From: Aplidium turbinatum
Lineage: Eukaryota; Chordata; Ascidiacea; Aplousobranchia; Polyclinidae
Assembly: GCA_918807975.1 (NCBI GenBank)
Contig: OU964928.1
Coordinates: forward strand, 15,645,823 to 15,709,822
Length of the DNA stretch: 64,000 bases
Direction of reading: 5' to 3'
Within the stretch, counting starts at the first letter, position 1, and every line of letters starts with the position of its first letter. Positions 1-12,789 of the stretch are shown here, in pieces. The position numbers and the translations under genes are program-made. The notes below the pieces were generated by a model. It had not been told where the DNA came from, did not search any database, and saw only the letters and a program-made list of their open reading frames with translations.

Positions 1-3000
1 AATCAAGCAAATGTGATAGCAAAGTGTGCTAGATTAGGAACCTAAGCTGTTGGACTGTACCGTTTACCTTAGCAACTGCCACTTCCAGGTTTATAAAGAA
101 AGAAGACCTGAGGTCTAAATGCAATAGACAGTTCCTGATTGTAAAAACTGTAACTGCCAAGAAATATGCTAGGGAGTGAGCTATCGAGATGCTGACATTT
201 TGCCTTGTCAAAAGTAAGCTATACTCGTTAGTAGCCAGTGGTTACATTTATCTGCAAGACGCAATATTAAAAATTCTTAAACACAACAAAGTCAGATTTT
301 ATGAAACAAGGAAATAAAACAAACTTATTCATGGGATCATTAAAAACAGTGAACAAGATACCACCACTTTGACGATTTTATAGGCTTTAGCATAGCTTGG
401 GGACATATCTTAATTACTTATCTTGCTTGTGCTGGCACATTGGGTACTCTACAAAGACTAGCAAGCTATTATTTGGGCTTGAAATAATCTCTTTTTTTTA
501 TGAGTAACTATGTTTTTTTTTATACCTTTTAAGCCTGTGATTTATATCGATTATAATTAGTCTGCATTGACTGTTTCAAATAAAAAGAATGCCTTTTTTA
601 TTGCGACTTGTTGACCAAATTGAACAAAAAACATGCGTAGGTTAAAAAAGTAGGATGAAACGACTTAGCAAATCATGCTAAAATTTAAGATTAACTCTAT
701 GAAACTGACAAGAAGGCATTCCGAGAACTCAATTTAAAAGATCACCTGGAGAAAGTAAATAAACCTCACCGAAATCTTTTCGACGCCTATTTTATTTTGT
801 ATCACACACCACAGTCCTAAACATTCAAAACAGGACATAAAATTGTTGATACAGAGTTTTAGCGAACATAAACATGATTTTTAAATATCCTAGTCAAATC
901 TGAAACACACCCACAGTACGATGGGCCTATAGTTTTAATATATAAAGTTGTAAATGTAAACGACCCTAGCATTTAAAAAAGCAGAACTTTTCTCTGTTAA
1001 TCTCATTGACCGGGCCCTTGCCAGTGGTTCAAAGCCTCAACAAGTGTGCAAACGTGGCTGCAGTGATTAAAATTCCAAAGAATCGTTGTCCGTCCTATAG
1101 GGATTTCTACAATTGATTACTTGGACTCGAAATAGAAAATTTCTCTGTGGTCTTCTTGACCTTGATTTTCTAACTGCCCAGTCAACATTGAAACAACTGC
1201 GACATACTATAAAGCGACGACTAACGACGCTATACACTGTAGGCTATGCCCTTTGGCACAACAGCAATTCGCGCAATAGCAAATTTTCTAAATGAATCAA
1301 ACTAGCAAGGACAAGCAGGCCTATATATAGATCTATGAGATCCATGGAATTTACGGTTGTTACGACACAACCCTCATTATTTCGCTTCAACATTTCAAAA
1401 TTTTGTTAAAATTGCTGGTTTACTTATTCTTTGTAAGTGTGTTGAAAATGTTTCAAATGGGATAACAATTTTACAGTTTCATGCTTTGAACAACGAGTTG
1501 TAGCCTAACTTATGTACAGCATGTTGTGCTGGAGAGCAGTTATATTTTGTTGCAAAATTACAATGTTTCGGAATATTTTTTTTTCTTACCCAAAGCGTCA
1601 AATATCGATGTTTGTTAATATTTTTTTCTTTTTTCATTTTTTTTTGCTTTTCTATTTTTCTAAAGGTGTTGCGACCACACTAGAGTCTTGTAATCTACTT
1701 TGTATGTTCTTTTTAACGTTTTTAATCTATGTTACAAAAGGTGGGTCTTATCAATGTAAAAATGACGGTATTTTCCGTCTGGGTATCGCTTAGTTTGGCA
1801 ATGAGGAATAAAATGCTAAATACCATCATTAATTTTCTTTCTCAAACTGATATTAATTTGCAAAGGAAAAAAAGTATTTAGCACAGAATTAAAATTGTAA
1901 ACAAACCTATTTCTACTACGTAAAATAACGAATATTTTTGAAACAATAACATCGATGAGTCGACGAATATCAATGAATTTTAGTTTAATATAATCTAATG
2001 TCAATAAAAAATTTATTGCTTTCTGTCTCTTCAGTCAGTTCTTTCACTTTACAATTTCTTGCGACATATCAAGACTTTGTCTAGGTAAATTATTTTCTGA
2101 TTTCAAACATTTTACTGCGGTTTTACCCAAGCAGGAGAGAAAATAACTTAAAATTAAACTTGGAAACTTTACTGCAAAAACTCTCTATTGCAGCGTCATT
2201 GAGTAAATAACACGAAGCTTTACCTTGACTGCGTTACTCACACAATTCTGATCAAACAGTCAGGGTACAATCATGGTACAATCCCAGACAGCAAAGCAAT
2301 CAGTATCTTTTTGGCCTTGTCGTTGAATCAATGTAAAAAGAAACTGATTTGTTGCCTGGGAAGGCGCCAATGCCATAAGAAACACTTGGAGATTTACGAC
2401 AAAACTACCCAGGAAGTTGATGATGCTCTTGCTTCCTGATTAAATAAAACCAACAACCTTTGCACTTTATAAGTGCACATTGATGACCATGATTGATAAA
2501 ACCCTTTCACTTGCGTCTGAGCAAAATGATGAAAAACATGCGAACAAATGCAAAAATAAAACTTTCTTTGAAAAGATTCTGAAGTCATGATATATCTTTA
2601 TTTTCAAAATCAACGCTAAGTTAATTTGTGAAGGCGAGTCTAAGAAAAAAGGTGATTTGCTGTAATCTACGTAGGTTAAGCCTATCCCTTGCGGTAGCGG
2701 AATAGCAGGTAAAATCTATTATCAGGCTGTTTTTTCATGATTTTGAAAATATAAATAGTTTGTCGCTACTCACGCACATTTCACAAAAACTTTAAACCGA
2801 ATTTATAATCCAGTTTCTTTTCTCTAAAAAATGAGTTTTAACTTTTAAATATGTTAATTGGCTGATTACTGGACACATCACTTAATGCGATATATAATTG
2901 GTAGATACTGATTCATGTCCGTGTCAACGTCAGTCAACTAGCCTTTAGGCAATCCAATGCGCTAAGTAGCAACGACAAATTAGAAACGTTCTCTTCATCT

Positions 3001-6000
3001 CTTACCCACCCATAAAAATCTTTTGTTTTGTTTGCTTCTTTGTTTTCAAAACTGAAGTGATCCTGAAAGGCTCTAAATGAAACTTTTTGAAAATATTCAT
3101 CATGATTTGCTAATTTTGCTTTACTTCCACATGCATTCACCATTTTTTTTTTTCTTTAGAAGTATCACTAAATGCTTTATCTATGACAAGTCGGTTAATT
3201 TTATAAATTGAACTACGTAAGGCTAGAACGTCACAAGATGACAGATCTAAGAAATAAAAAGAATTTGCTTCCAGGATGAAGAAATTGAGGAAAATATCGC
3301 CTGCTAACGAAGATGCTGTATTAAAAATAAATTCATTCGACCTTTTCGTAATCGAAGCGTTCGAACAATTTCAATGTTGGACGCATAATTTTGATTCATA
3401 ATTTGACGGTTTCTATCATAAATCAGCAACGTCAAGGAATAAAATTAGAAACGTAATTGCGATGCGGAGAGACTTATCTCGTAGAGTTAATTCATAAAAG
3501 AGATAACACAACAAAAGACAATGTCGCTCAAGTTAAAACTAGCAAGCCATTGTTATAGCATACGATAAGTGTTGATAAGAGACATGGCTACCAATGCTGC
3601 TTGAAATTTTATTATCCGGTATTTCATAAAACAAGTTTGATAACACTATACTTAGTTACATGGGTGTGTGTTAAGGAGAAACTTCCAAGCAGATCTATAA
3701 TATTTAAACCAAGCACTAGTTGCAGTCTTACTGAACTAAACCCATGTGACGTAAGGCTTGGATGATGACGACAAAAATATTTACCCTTGAAATTTCAAGG
3801 TTGCTTGCCAACATGACGTTGACAGTTTGCAAATTAAACATAGTTGTTGACATTTGCCACATTTAGTGGAATGTAATTATTTTCTTGTGGATAAATTGTT
3901 GAAATGCAACCAACACCAAGACACAAAAAACTATTAGAGCAATTGTAATTAGTGTAGACGAAACGTGAGCTGTAGGCCAAGTTTTTTCACGTCAGACTTC
4001 ACAATTCAAGCAGTTTTCTATCAAGAATCATCGCAAAAAAACGTTATAATTGTGTTGTACAAAGTTGTATCTACTGATTCAATATTTCTCGCAGGCTTAC
4101 GTGCTTACTACTTTTGATTTGACCTTTTTGCAGTTGGATTTTCATTTCCGACATAAAATATAGACACATGCAACGACCCAAACATCACAGCATATATGGA
4201 ATTGAATATCATCGACAAAATGTTAACACAATAACCTTTTTAGATCACAATAGTTTATAGCACCAAATGTTTGCAAATTGAGTTACTTGGCAAATCCTAT
4301 TTACTTGATCTATGACGACTGGTATAGGTGTTCTGCAACGATTAGTTTACTGATATGATCTTCCATTTGAAAATTAAATGCTTCGTTGTGTTTTATAAAT
4401 ATAATACTACACTGGTGGGAACAAAATGATGTCAGAAGTAAACAAATTGTTAGAACTGCCAAGGTGACATTTCACATTAGACGCAGTAGTAGAGCAAAGA
4501 AGTCTACTTGGTGCGCTAAATATACTCCAAGGCATTTTAGTTTGGTGGTATACGCTTGCTACAAAGTGCGCCAGTTGATGTTTCTGTTGGTCTAAGCACC
4601 TTTAATTCTGGCAATGACCTTTGGTCGCAAATTGTTGGGCACGTTAATCGTAGTCTTCAAATTACATTCCTTTGGTAGCTTGACAGTTGATGGTGTAACT
4701 CATTCCTATGATAACTGTCTTCTCCGGTCCCTACAGCTCAATCTAGAAGCAATGTTGTCTGTTTTCAAGTTGTAACTGAATTCCATCGCTTGATACCCCA
4801 GCCAACACAAGTTCATCTGCAACAGTAGGGGTCATAAAACACCTGAGATGTTTAAGTTTAAGTGATCCAAGTCCGCCCATTATGAGGACGAGCATACTGG
4901 GGCTTAAAACAGAAGCCGGTTGTTTTACTTTTACGAGGAAATAGTCAGTTTCTTGTGCGGTAATACGGATAGTAACCTACAGCGAACTTGAATGGTGATA
5001 GTATGCTTTTTGAGCATTTCTTTTTCGAAATTTTCGCTGTAATTCACAAACGAATTACGTGTCTTAAAAGACACAATGCTGCAAATGCGTGTTGATTTGT
5101 TGCTAAAAATGACAACATGCTGTGGAACTAAAAATATTCAAGCACAGATTTCTTTGACTAATGACCGCTTTCGAAAAACAGATATTGACTTTTGGCTCGC
5201 AGAAACCATTGATTACCTAAAACATGAGCCGTAGTAGGCTTAAATAAATTTTGGAAAAATACCAAATATCGCTTTAATTAACGTGTCTTTGACATTAATG
5301 TATAATTAGATATGCAACGGCAGAAAACAAAAAGCTTTTAACATAATTGAAAAAATACAGAGGAAAATAGGTTCACTGCCATGCCCGTCAGCAGCGTTGT
5401 GAAATTGTTATTTGAAACACTGGCAGACTGATGATGTGATAAGCAAGGTTGTTGTTGGGAAAAATAAAGAGATTTAAGATATATCAACTTCAAGAAAGAA
5501 CATCATACAACCAGTAGACTACCTATAAATGAATGGAAACCGTGTTGGTTTGGCGTTTTTGCTTAGTGTTTTACTTGGCCGTTTAGTGGTTGTTCATGGT
5601 ATGGAACTAGACTATTACAAACACAGTTAGTGACGTTATTATTGTGTGATAATATCTCCTAATTATGCTAAAAACTCTCTACAAAAGTAAAGCCAATGCC
5701 AACAAACCATCTGTTTTTACATTGCTTTAACGTCTTCAGAATCAAAGTCCAAAACGGGTTTTTGTTTGCCCGAGATCTCACAGGCCACAGCAGCCCCCAC
5801 AACATTGAGCATAACTTTTGCTCAAAACGTATTTGATCAACATTTTGCACACGCACAACATGCTTGCTTCGAAAATTTCTAAAAAAACAAATAAATTATC
5901 CACTATTCAATTTTCTGGAATGATTGATGGAGATGGAAAGTTTATAGTATTCTCATTCTCGTACATGTTTCATAGAAACCGGAAAAGTGCAGTTTCACGA

Positions 6001-6899
6001 TAGAACGGTCTCATTACATCATTTGCTGGTGAAATGCAAGTGAGATAATCCCCAGCTTCGGTTCTTTTGGAAAACTTTGAAAACACAAGGTAGAAACGAA
6101 ACTTTATAAAAAAAAAACAGAAACTCTCTAGCTCTTTATCTGAACGATAAACAAATTTGTGTAAGCACACAAACCTTGTTTCCAAACCGTCAATAAAAAC
6201 TTCCTACGTCATAAGATCTTAAAATCTACAAATAAACAAAACTTTCAAAACCGTAGCGCTTTAATTGTGTATAAAAATTGAATGCCAGTCAATATTTCTA
6301 ACATCCAATGCCATCCGTTATCTTTCTCCTCATAACAAAATAAATCACTACCAGGAAAATATTAGGCTTTTATGAAGTATTATATATTGTTTGTGTCTTC
6401 ATTCGGACGCGACTCCAACCACTTTGAGTATCAAACCAAGTAGTTTCAGTTTCAGTTTCATGCATGTAGGCGTATTGCGTGCAGCAATGTAGCGTAAGCT
6501 ATTGCTATTTTTCACGCCATAAGAAGTTCATGTTCGAAGAATCCAGCAATTAAAGCAAACAAAGAACCAAATGTTCGAAAAGAAAATACAAAAAATGCGT
6601 TTGAAAACGAAAAAAAAAAATCTTAACTCTCGCAACGTGCGATGCCAAAAGATCAACGAGACATTTCTCAAAATCTAAAAAATATCTTATTACTCAAAAG
6701 TCTTGTGTCTAAAACGATGACATATTGTCTTCCTTAATTTGTGTACAACAATTAGTTTGAACATGTTGATCGCTTTACTCATACATTGGGTTTATAAAAA
6801 GATCAAAAATGTATATACGATACGTATTTAACATTAATTTGCACATGTGTAAAGCAAGTAGGCTATCTAGTGATTATGTTACTTATTGGTTTTTGAACA
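1..6899. other. Gene-poor stretch, no supported gene
   Basis: I find no open reading frame with recognisable homology and no chain of phase-matched exons here. The DNA is AT-rich. The only structured item I can point to is a copy of the short palindromic MITE family near 2.3 kb. Short reading frames of 60-90 codons occur on both strands at the rate expected by chance. Confidence 0.5.
2284..2361. repeat. Short palindromic MITE copy
   Basis: Imperfect inverted repeat. An outer CAGACAGCAAAGCAATC-like arm is matched by a GATTTGTTGCCTGG-like arm, and the centre reads GTTGAATCAATGTAAAAAG. The same signature (AGCAAATCAGC, TTTTTACATTGATTCAACGTC, centre GTCTGCAGAC) recurs about ten times in the window. 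The superfamily is not determined. Confidence 0.5.
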
Positions 6900-6907
6900 T
6901 TGTAGTG

Positions 6908-7304
6908 CAGGGCTACTCAACTAGCGGACCGCGGTCCGAATCCGGACCTTCTGGGTGTTCATGGTGGACCCAGTGGCGTAGGAGCATATGCTGCCGCCCT
7001 GGCTTTCGTTGAAAATGCCGCCCCATGTTTCATGACCTTTTTAAACAGATTTTTACTGGAAGGAAACAAAATCTTCTGTGATTATCTTAGTAGTTAAGCC
7101 CTCCAGACTACTGAACACTTAGTCAAAAATCCACTTAGTCGAGTTACATTTAGTCGAGTTACATTTTACCTTAAAAAAATGGTTCGGTACCAGCATTGAT
7201 AGTTCTGTTTCGTTGCTGCGTATGAAATAATTTATTCATTGCACCTCTAAAAAACATTCAACTTGTCAAACCGGACCTTTGTTAACATGAGTTGAGTAAC
7301 CTTG
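6908..7304. mobile_element. Non-autonomous hAT element, 397 bp
   Basis: The element starts CAGGGCTACTCAAC and ends GAGTTGAGTAACCTTG. It is flanked by a perfect 8-bp duplication TTGTAGTG (6900-6907 and 7305-7312). The 8-bp duplication and the CAG...CTG-like ends with tandem GGACCG/CGGTCC words are typical of hAT. A CAGTGGCGTAGGAG motif inside at about 6970 looks like the end of a second, nested element. No transposase frame is visible. Confidence 0.85.
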
Positions 7305-7675
7305 TTGTAGTGTTTGATGCTTTGTTTTTTTGTCAATGGTTAATTTTATTAAGGCTTTGATTTTTGTCCATCATGAATAAAAAGTGTATAAGCTTATGAA
7401 ATGATATTGAAAGTAAGCCATTGACAGCAAAAACTTAAAAAAATTGTGACTATTAGTATAATATTCATAATTCAACAATTATTTTGATACCATGTAGCCT
7501 ATACTTTTATGCGTAAATGGCTGTATAGATACCTATTCGGTTATAATTAGCCATACAGCGCTTACCACACAAAGTGACAAAAACCGCAGCAATAGTTTTT
7601 CACCGACAAAGAACATAACACATGATTTATAACTAGTTCCGATGCCAGCACCTTCTGAACTTGCTCTAGACCTCA

Positions 7676-8107
7676 CAGGGGCGCCGGAAGCGGGGGGCAG
7701 AGGGGGCGGATGCCCCCCTGCCCTCAATTTTTCTGTGGATTGGGGGGTAAGGGGCAATGGTGCCTTTTTGAGGTCCTGAAAGCTACTGCACATTTTGCAA
7801 TAGAACAATTTTTGCTATTCCCTTTTAGCCTAATTATAACCTTTCATTTTTGTCTCAAAATAATATTCACGACACAAAATTCTGTATCACAGTAGGTAAC
7901 CTCATCATAACGTAGCATGATGCCCTTCAGTGCCATTGTTCTTTGTATACCGGACACTTATATCATTGCTCAATAATGAGCTGATAGATGAACATTATCG
8001 CTATGTCTTAACTTAAAACTTTAAAAAAAGGCCTTTCAGCCACAAAAATGCCCTTTTTTCATAATCCTGCTTCCCCAGTCAAAAATCGTTCCGGCCCGGC
8101 CCCCCTG
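7676..8107. mobile_element. Non-autonomous hAT element, 432 bp
   Basis: The ends are CAGGGGCGCCGGAA on the left and TTCCGGCCCGGCCCCCCTG on the right. A perfect 8-bp target-site duplication AGACCTCA lies at 7668-7675 and 8108-8115. The inside is AT-rich apart from GC-rich tips and has no coding capacity for a transposase. Confidence 0.85.
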
Positions 8108-8690
8108 AGACCTCACCCAATCCAAATTCCTGTTTGGTGTCATGTCATCCACACGGACTAGTTTTGCTCTACATTTCATGGAATGAGTTTTTCATGTTCC
8201 ATTAAATGAGCACAGCAAAATCTGTCTTTTAGTTTTGCACGATTCGAACAGAATCTTCAGTAAATTTAAATTGTTCATTAAATTGACAATTAGTATGTAG
8301 TGTGTACCCTTTTGGGAAGCTTGATCATTTTTAATATCAAGCTCTGAGAAAGGCAATCGATTGCCAATGCGTAACATGCAGGCTTCTGCTGAAGAGGATC
8401 AAAATATTATTTTGCTTTCAAAATGTTGTGTTATCATCTATTATTGTTTGTGAAAAGAATCAACTGGGATTTGGATTAGAAGCACGGTTTGGAAAGTTTC
8501 GATACTTACTTTTGAAATGCACGAATAAATTGTATTTTATAGCCTGTAACTTTACTTGCACTTGTTTTGCAACTATTGAAGATTTTTGTTTTTCAGATAA
8601 AGTAAAATACAAAGTATACAAAACAAATCGTTTTGGTCATTGATTTGTTTTTAATACAGAAATTACTGTTTTCTTTCTTTTTGACCTCAG

Positions 8691-8939
8691 GAAGTCTCGT
8701 TGTTTTTGAACCAAGATCAAACGCTGTATCTGCGTAGGCTGCACAATGTATTGAAAATGAGTATGTTGTTGAGCAGATCAACGACGAGTTGTAGCATTAA
8801 GAAAAACACGGTGTTTTGTAACGAAGATTTCACTCCGTATGCCATTCTAAATAAGGATAAAAACTGGTGTTTACTGTTTACCAATCGTTTCATCCACTGT
8901 AGCCCTTCATTGGAGCTCCAAGTCGAGCATGTCAATTAA
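8691..8939 (+). other. Candidate terminal exon, unrecognised
   Basis: A good acceptor (pyrimidine run then GACCTCAG at 8683-8690) opens an 83-codon frame ending in TAA at 8937-8939. The peptide includes LNQDQTLYLRRLHNVLK. I recognise no family, and I found no convincing upstream exon. The opposite strand is also open over most of it, so this may be chance. Confidence 0.2.
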
Positions 8940-9047
8940 CACAATTCAATCTGATTGATTGATTGTAGAAATCTTTATCCTCGTACTGAGAAAGCTTCTT
9001 TGATAGCTTAATCCTTGCAGTTTCGTATACTTGTTGTAAGGTATCAC

Positions 9048-9255
9048 GACAATTCAAAGCAGACAATTCAAAGCCGATGATTCAACGACGAAATTTTAAG
9101 GCAGGGATCTCTGAAGAAAAAATCTCTGTACTTCAGAGATCCCTGGGTTAAGGTTAGGGTTAGTGTTAGGGTTATTGTCTTTATCGTAAATAAATTATCG
9201 GCTTTGAATTGACCGCTTTGAATTTACCGCTTTGAATTATCGGCTTTGAATTGAC
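9048..9255. mobile_element. Palindromic MITE with telomere-like core
   Basis: The termini are GACAATTCAAAGC and GCTTTGAATTGAC. Subterminal copies of the same word occur on both sides (AATTCAAAGCCGAT; ATCGGCTTTGAATT several times). There is an inner palindrome CAGGGATCTCTGAAG / CTTCAGAGATCCCTG. Next to it lies a TTAGGG-like run (GGTTAGGGTTAGTGTTAGGG). The element interrupts a SINE, which gives its boundaries. No clear target-site duplication was found. Confidence 0.65.
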
Positions 9256-9358
9256 GCATAACCTTGTTGTAAAGACTTTGAACTGAAGCAAGCCTGATCA
9301 CTGGGATCGACAAAGTGAAGTTTCCTTTTGTTGAAGTATTTTTGTGTATAAATTATTC

Positions 9359-9793
9359 CAGTGGCGTAGCCAAGGAGGGGGTTTTGGGGGTTACAACCAC
9401 CCCCTTTGGCACGCGTGTGACGTCACGATATTGAGAATGGTGCTTTCAGTCTAATAAAAAATTGCCTAGTTTTAAACAAAATTGCATTAAAAGAGCGAGT
9501 TTTGCCAATACCAAACATTCAAACATCTCAGCCAGGAATTAGCAACAAGAAAACACAGAGACTAAGCTTTATTTCCAAAAAATGCCGAAGAAAACATGAT
9601 CTTATCCTTTTGCTATGCTACCAGACAGCACCATTTTACAGGAATATTTGTACCCACATTTTTGTTGAAAATGCTCTCAGAATGCACCAAATTCAAAGTA
9701 ATTTTTCAGAATTTTCTGGGGGAGGCCCTCCAGACCCCCCGCCACTGGGTGGTCAAACCCCCCCCCCTTTCAAAATTCCTGGCTACGCTACTG
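9359..9793 (+). mobile_element. Non-autonomous hAT-type MITE (family B), 435 bp
   Basis: The terminal inverted repeats are CAGTGGCGTAGCCA and TGGCTACGCTACTG. The flanks AATTATTC and AATTACTC are an 8-bp duplication with one mismatch. A 107-codon reading frame inside (9502-9825) is mirrored in the copy at 63.5-64 kb. It has no transposase motif and is read as shared ancestry of the repeat, not as a gene. Confidence 0.8.
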
Positions 9794-10794
9794 AATTACT
9801 CCACCCATTAGGTGCCGCTGAATGAAGATAAATTCTTGAATGTGCTACTCCAGCGTAGCCTACATCCCGAGAGCCAAACGGCCCAAACCTGGCTGTTCGA
9901 CCTTGTAGTTTTTTTGGTGAACTGAATGCCGTAATCCGACCACTTTCTCACTACTCTGGTCACCTGAGCTGCTGCGAAACAAACCACTCAATATACAATT
10001 ACATCGTTAAGCTATTTACGGCAAGTGGCGTCTTCTTCTTTTACCAACCAGTGTGACCAGACGCCGCCAAATGAATTACCCCACAGTAGCATCGTAAATT
10101 TTCCAATCGCAATTTCGTGTTTTTGAGCTGTTTGTGTTTTGGAGCTGGTTTTACGCCAATTTCTACAGGATCTCTAAAACACTCTCCTTTGGAGACTTCA
10201 AAATTTTCCCAATTATAATTTTTTATACTCAACGACCTTGAAAGCTCCCCAAATTGTGGGCAAAATGTTACCAACCGTTAGGCCTACATCAAGGTACCTG
10301 ATATGACAGAAATACCTTATGCTTTTGACAAATAGTCTTCACTTACTGTATTTCATTTAGGAACACGGCCAGCCCAGAGGTCCAATTCAATAATCTTCAA
10401 ACGACAGGTGGGAAGGGAGAGGCCTCATCCATTTATAGACTGCTTCAATGAAGTAGTCTATGCCCCATCGGTCGCTTTTGGCAGAGAAATGAGTTCGAGG
10501 ATTTTATCGTCTTCGTCATATTTTCTTTTGCTATATAAATTATAGGCTGCAAAAAAAAACAACATAAATTTTATTTCCTATTCACTTCAAATCGAAACGT
10601 TTCTCAGACAGTGCAACGTAGGAATGGATGCAAAACTAAAAAAAATAATTTTTGATGTCCCTGTTAAAAAAGTTTAATAATAATCCCTGCTACAGATATT
10701 TATCCAAACACCTACCTAACTTATTAACTTATTGTTAGCCTGCTTACTTTTAACTTTCAAATTTTATTTTCAATAAGACTTTTGTAACCTCCAA

Positions 10795-11143
10795 TAGACT
10801 CCCAATCAAACTAAAATCAAGATTTTTCAACATTTACGTTGTACCAGTCGTGCTATACAGTTTAGGATGTGTAAATTTGACCTCCGTAACAATGAAAAAA
10901 CTAACAACTTTCCAAAATCACATCATGAGAAGTATGACCAACAAAAGGCTACTTGACCACATGCAAATAGAAGACCTATTTACTATAACGAAGCTACACC
11001 CAATTGCAGCAACAATAAAATCAAAAATTCTAAACTTTTCAGCCATACTAAAAGATCAAAACACGGAGTCAAAAAACTCTGCAGGGAAGGTAACACTTGG
11101 CAAGCTGGCTAAAAACCACGACTCGTGGAAACAGATAGGCTGA
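10795..11143 (+). mobile_element. LINE fragment, C-terminal reverse-transcriptase region
   Basis: The frame runs through a peptide with PIKLKSRFFNIYVVPVVLYS followed by a region containing TFQNHIMRSMTNKRLLD. That pattern (K-x-R-x-F-x-x-x-V-x-P-V-x-x-Y-x-S, then Q-x-x-x-x-R-S-M) is the thumb/C-terminal part of non-LTR reverse transcriptases. It ends at a TGA near 11143. No fingers or palm motifs and no endonuclease lie upstream, so it is a 5'-truncated relic. The clade is not determinable. Confidence 0.6.
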
Positions 11144-11634
11144 TCCATGTTGATGCGCAATATGCTGCAAGCAGAGAAGGCGATTGAATAAAAAAATAAC
11201 GTGGAGTTTCGCAGAAAACGTTAAAATTTATTCTGTTTAGACCCTACTTGTGTTTTTTGAATTGTTAGAATATAGCATTCAACTTCATTAATTTTTTGTC
11301 TCGTATATCTGTTTTGTAGTAAGTAGGTTAACTTCACAGTTACCTTTCCCTAAAATTATACTAAAATAAGCATACCTTATAAATTTTTTAACAAATCAAT
11401 TTTATTGACAGAAATATTTTATAGCAAACCTGCGATATTTGTTTTTTAAAATAGTTAGTTTATTTTATTTTAAGTGTTGAAAGGTGACACAAACAAAACG
11501 AGTAGGCCTAGCTAGGTGGTAAAAATCAGTGATGTCACAGAACAGTAAATCAATAAATATTTTGAAAGATTTTTAGATATTGGAGAAACATGCATGATCA
11601 AGATCAGCTTTGCCATTTTTACAAGCACCCAAAC

Positions 11635-11709
11635 AGCAAAATCTGCCACTTTTACATTGATCTACGTCTGTTCAGCGTCTATGTAAAAGTAACGGATTTT
11701 GCTCTCTGG
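11635..11709. repeat. Short palindromic MITE copy
   Basis: The left arm CAGCAAAATCTGCCAC-TTTTACATTGATC is mirrored by ATGTAAAAGTAACGGATTTTGCTC. The centre has ACGTCTG/CAGCGTC. It is the same family as at 2.3, 17.5, 19.8, 25.3 and 39.2 kb. It accounts for most of a 136-codon frame that spans it. Confidence 0.6.
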
Positions 11710-12661
11710 ATAGGCCATAAATCTGAAACTGAGAACTACAAAAGTGATAAACGACTTTGCAAAGCACATGTTGCAAATCTGCTGGTCTGTAGCTCGATTG
11801 CTTGTTTATGGTTTTTTGTGAATAAACTGTGTAGGTGTGAGATGAGTTTCAAATACTTTGAGGGGCAAGTCGCCAACTCATTCAATGCAGAAAATGGGTT
11901 AGACCTACAAACTTTCTGTACTGTAGGCTTCAAAAAAGAAACACTTAAGTCACTAAGAAATCGAGGAAGTTTATGCTATAACCTTGTTCTTGTTTTATAG
12001 CCTACTGGAATATCTGGTGAAAATTGGTGACAGTTATACGCGTAATGAAGAACAATAAGAATTAACTTCTCAAAACAGTTATAGTCAGTTGAACACAGAA
12101 AACTTTGAAGAGAAATGCCTATCAATCATGAAATGGAAGTATTATTGTGAAATGAAGAGTTTGGATCATATAAAATATGTAAATTTGGTGGTTCATTTCT
12201 AACATATTATAGGCCAGCCCATGTGTGTAAAACAAATTTTGACTCATACACACGCGACCAAGCCATCAAACTTCAAATTGTTAAGAAAAATTATCACTTG
12301 CGCCACCTTACGAAAGTTTAATTTCTAATCTGGTCCAGGAATATGGCATAAATGCTGCGTGAGAAGCATTATGATAACGAAATATTTAGTTTCACTGTAC
12401 CATGTGAAGATCCAGATATGGATAAAAAGTGAAGGCTGACTGTATTACCCTAGGACTGTTTATATGTTGCTTCTCTTTGTTTTTAGTAGTCGTCTTTTTC
12501 ACCAAAGCTGCTTTCATTGAGATGTGAGAAACTGTTTCTTAATATAATAATAATCATGCTTTTATTTGCGTCCATTGCGATAACATACTGCGATCACAGA
12601 TGCGATACAACAGACGACAGGAAGCAGCGAAGTGACATCGAGTCAGCTGCTCCTCTTATTT

Positions 12662-12774
12662 TGGCTTGCCTTTAAGTGTCTTTCGCCGAGACACAGCCGC
12701 GTGCTCTGGAGCGGTGTCGAACCCACGTCCTTTCGAACGTCGCGCAGACGTTCTCACCACTCGGCTACGCAGCC
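12662..12774 (-). mobile_element. tRNA-derived SINE (family S), head and part of body
   Basis: On the minus strand the head reads GGCTGCGTAGCCGAGTGG, an A-box-like start as in class II tRNAs. A B box GGGTTCGACACC follows, then a family-specific body (GCACGCGGCTGTGTCT, CACTTAAAGGC). Sister copies lie at 34.26-34.42 and 36.05-36.20 kb. There is no 3' acceptor-stem match, so this is a SINE and not a tRNA gene. Confidence 0.75.
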
Positions 12775-12789
12775 ATCGTTGAGCTATTT

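Larger units (their letters stand above)
8945..9905 (-). mobile_element. tRNA-derived SINE copy split by two later insertions
   Basis: Segments around 8950-9047, 9256-9358 and 9794-9900 align in order with the SINE at 16.27-16.56 kb. Shared words include TTTATCCTCG, GACAAAGTGAAGTTT, TTGTTGAAGT, GCTGAATG and CCCGAGAGCC. The copy is interrupted by a palindromic MITE (9048-9255) and a hAT element (9359-9793). The degraded tRNA-like head lies on the minus strand at the right side. Confidence 0.6.

Noticed and set aside
2934-3143. 69-codon minus-strand frame starting MVNACGSKAK with a GTAAGAG donor-like site
   Set aside because: It looked like a possible THAP-type first exon, but lacks the C-x-C-H pattern and has no downstream partner exon.
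9502-9825. 107-codon frame conserved with the frame at 63.45-63.96 kb
   Set aside because: Both lie in copies of one hAT-type MITE. The similarity follows from the DNA repeat, and the peptide has no domain.
11590-12000. 136-codon plus-strand frame
   Set aside because: A large part is the palindromic MITE at 11635-11709. The rest has no homology or splice context.
12662-12774. tRNA-Ser-like gene on the minus strand
   Set aside because: A and B boxes are present, but the acceptor stem does not close, and sister copies with the same non-tRNA body lie at 34 and 36 kb. It is a SINE.
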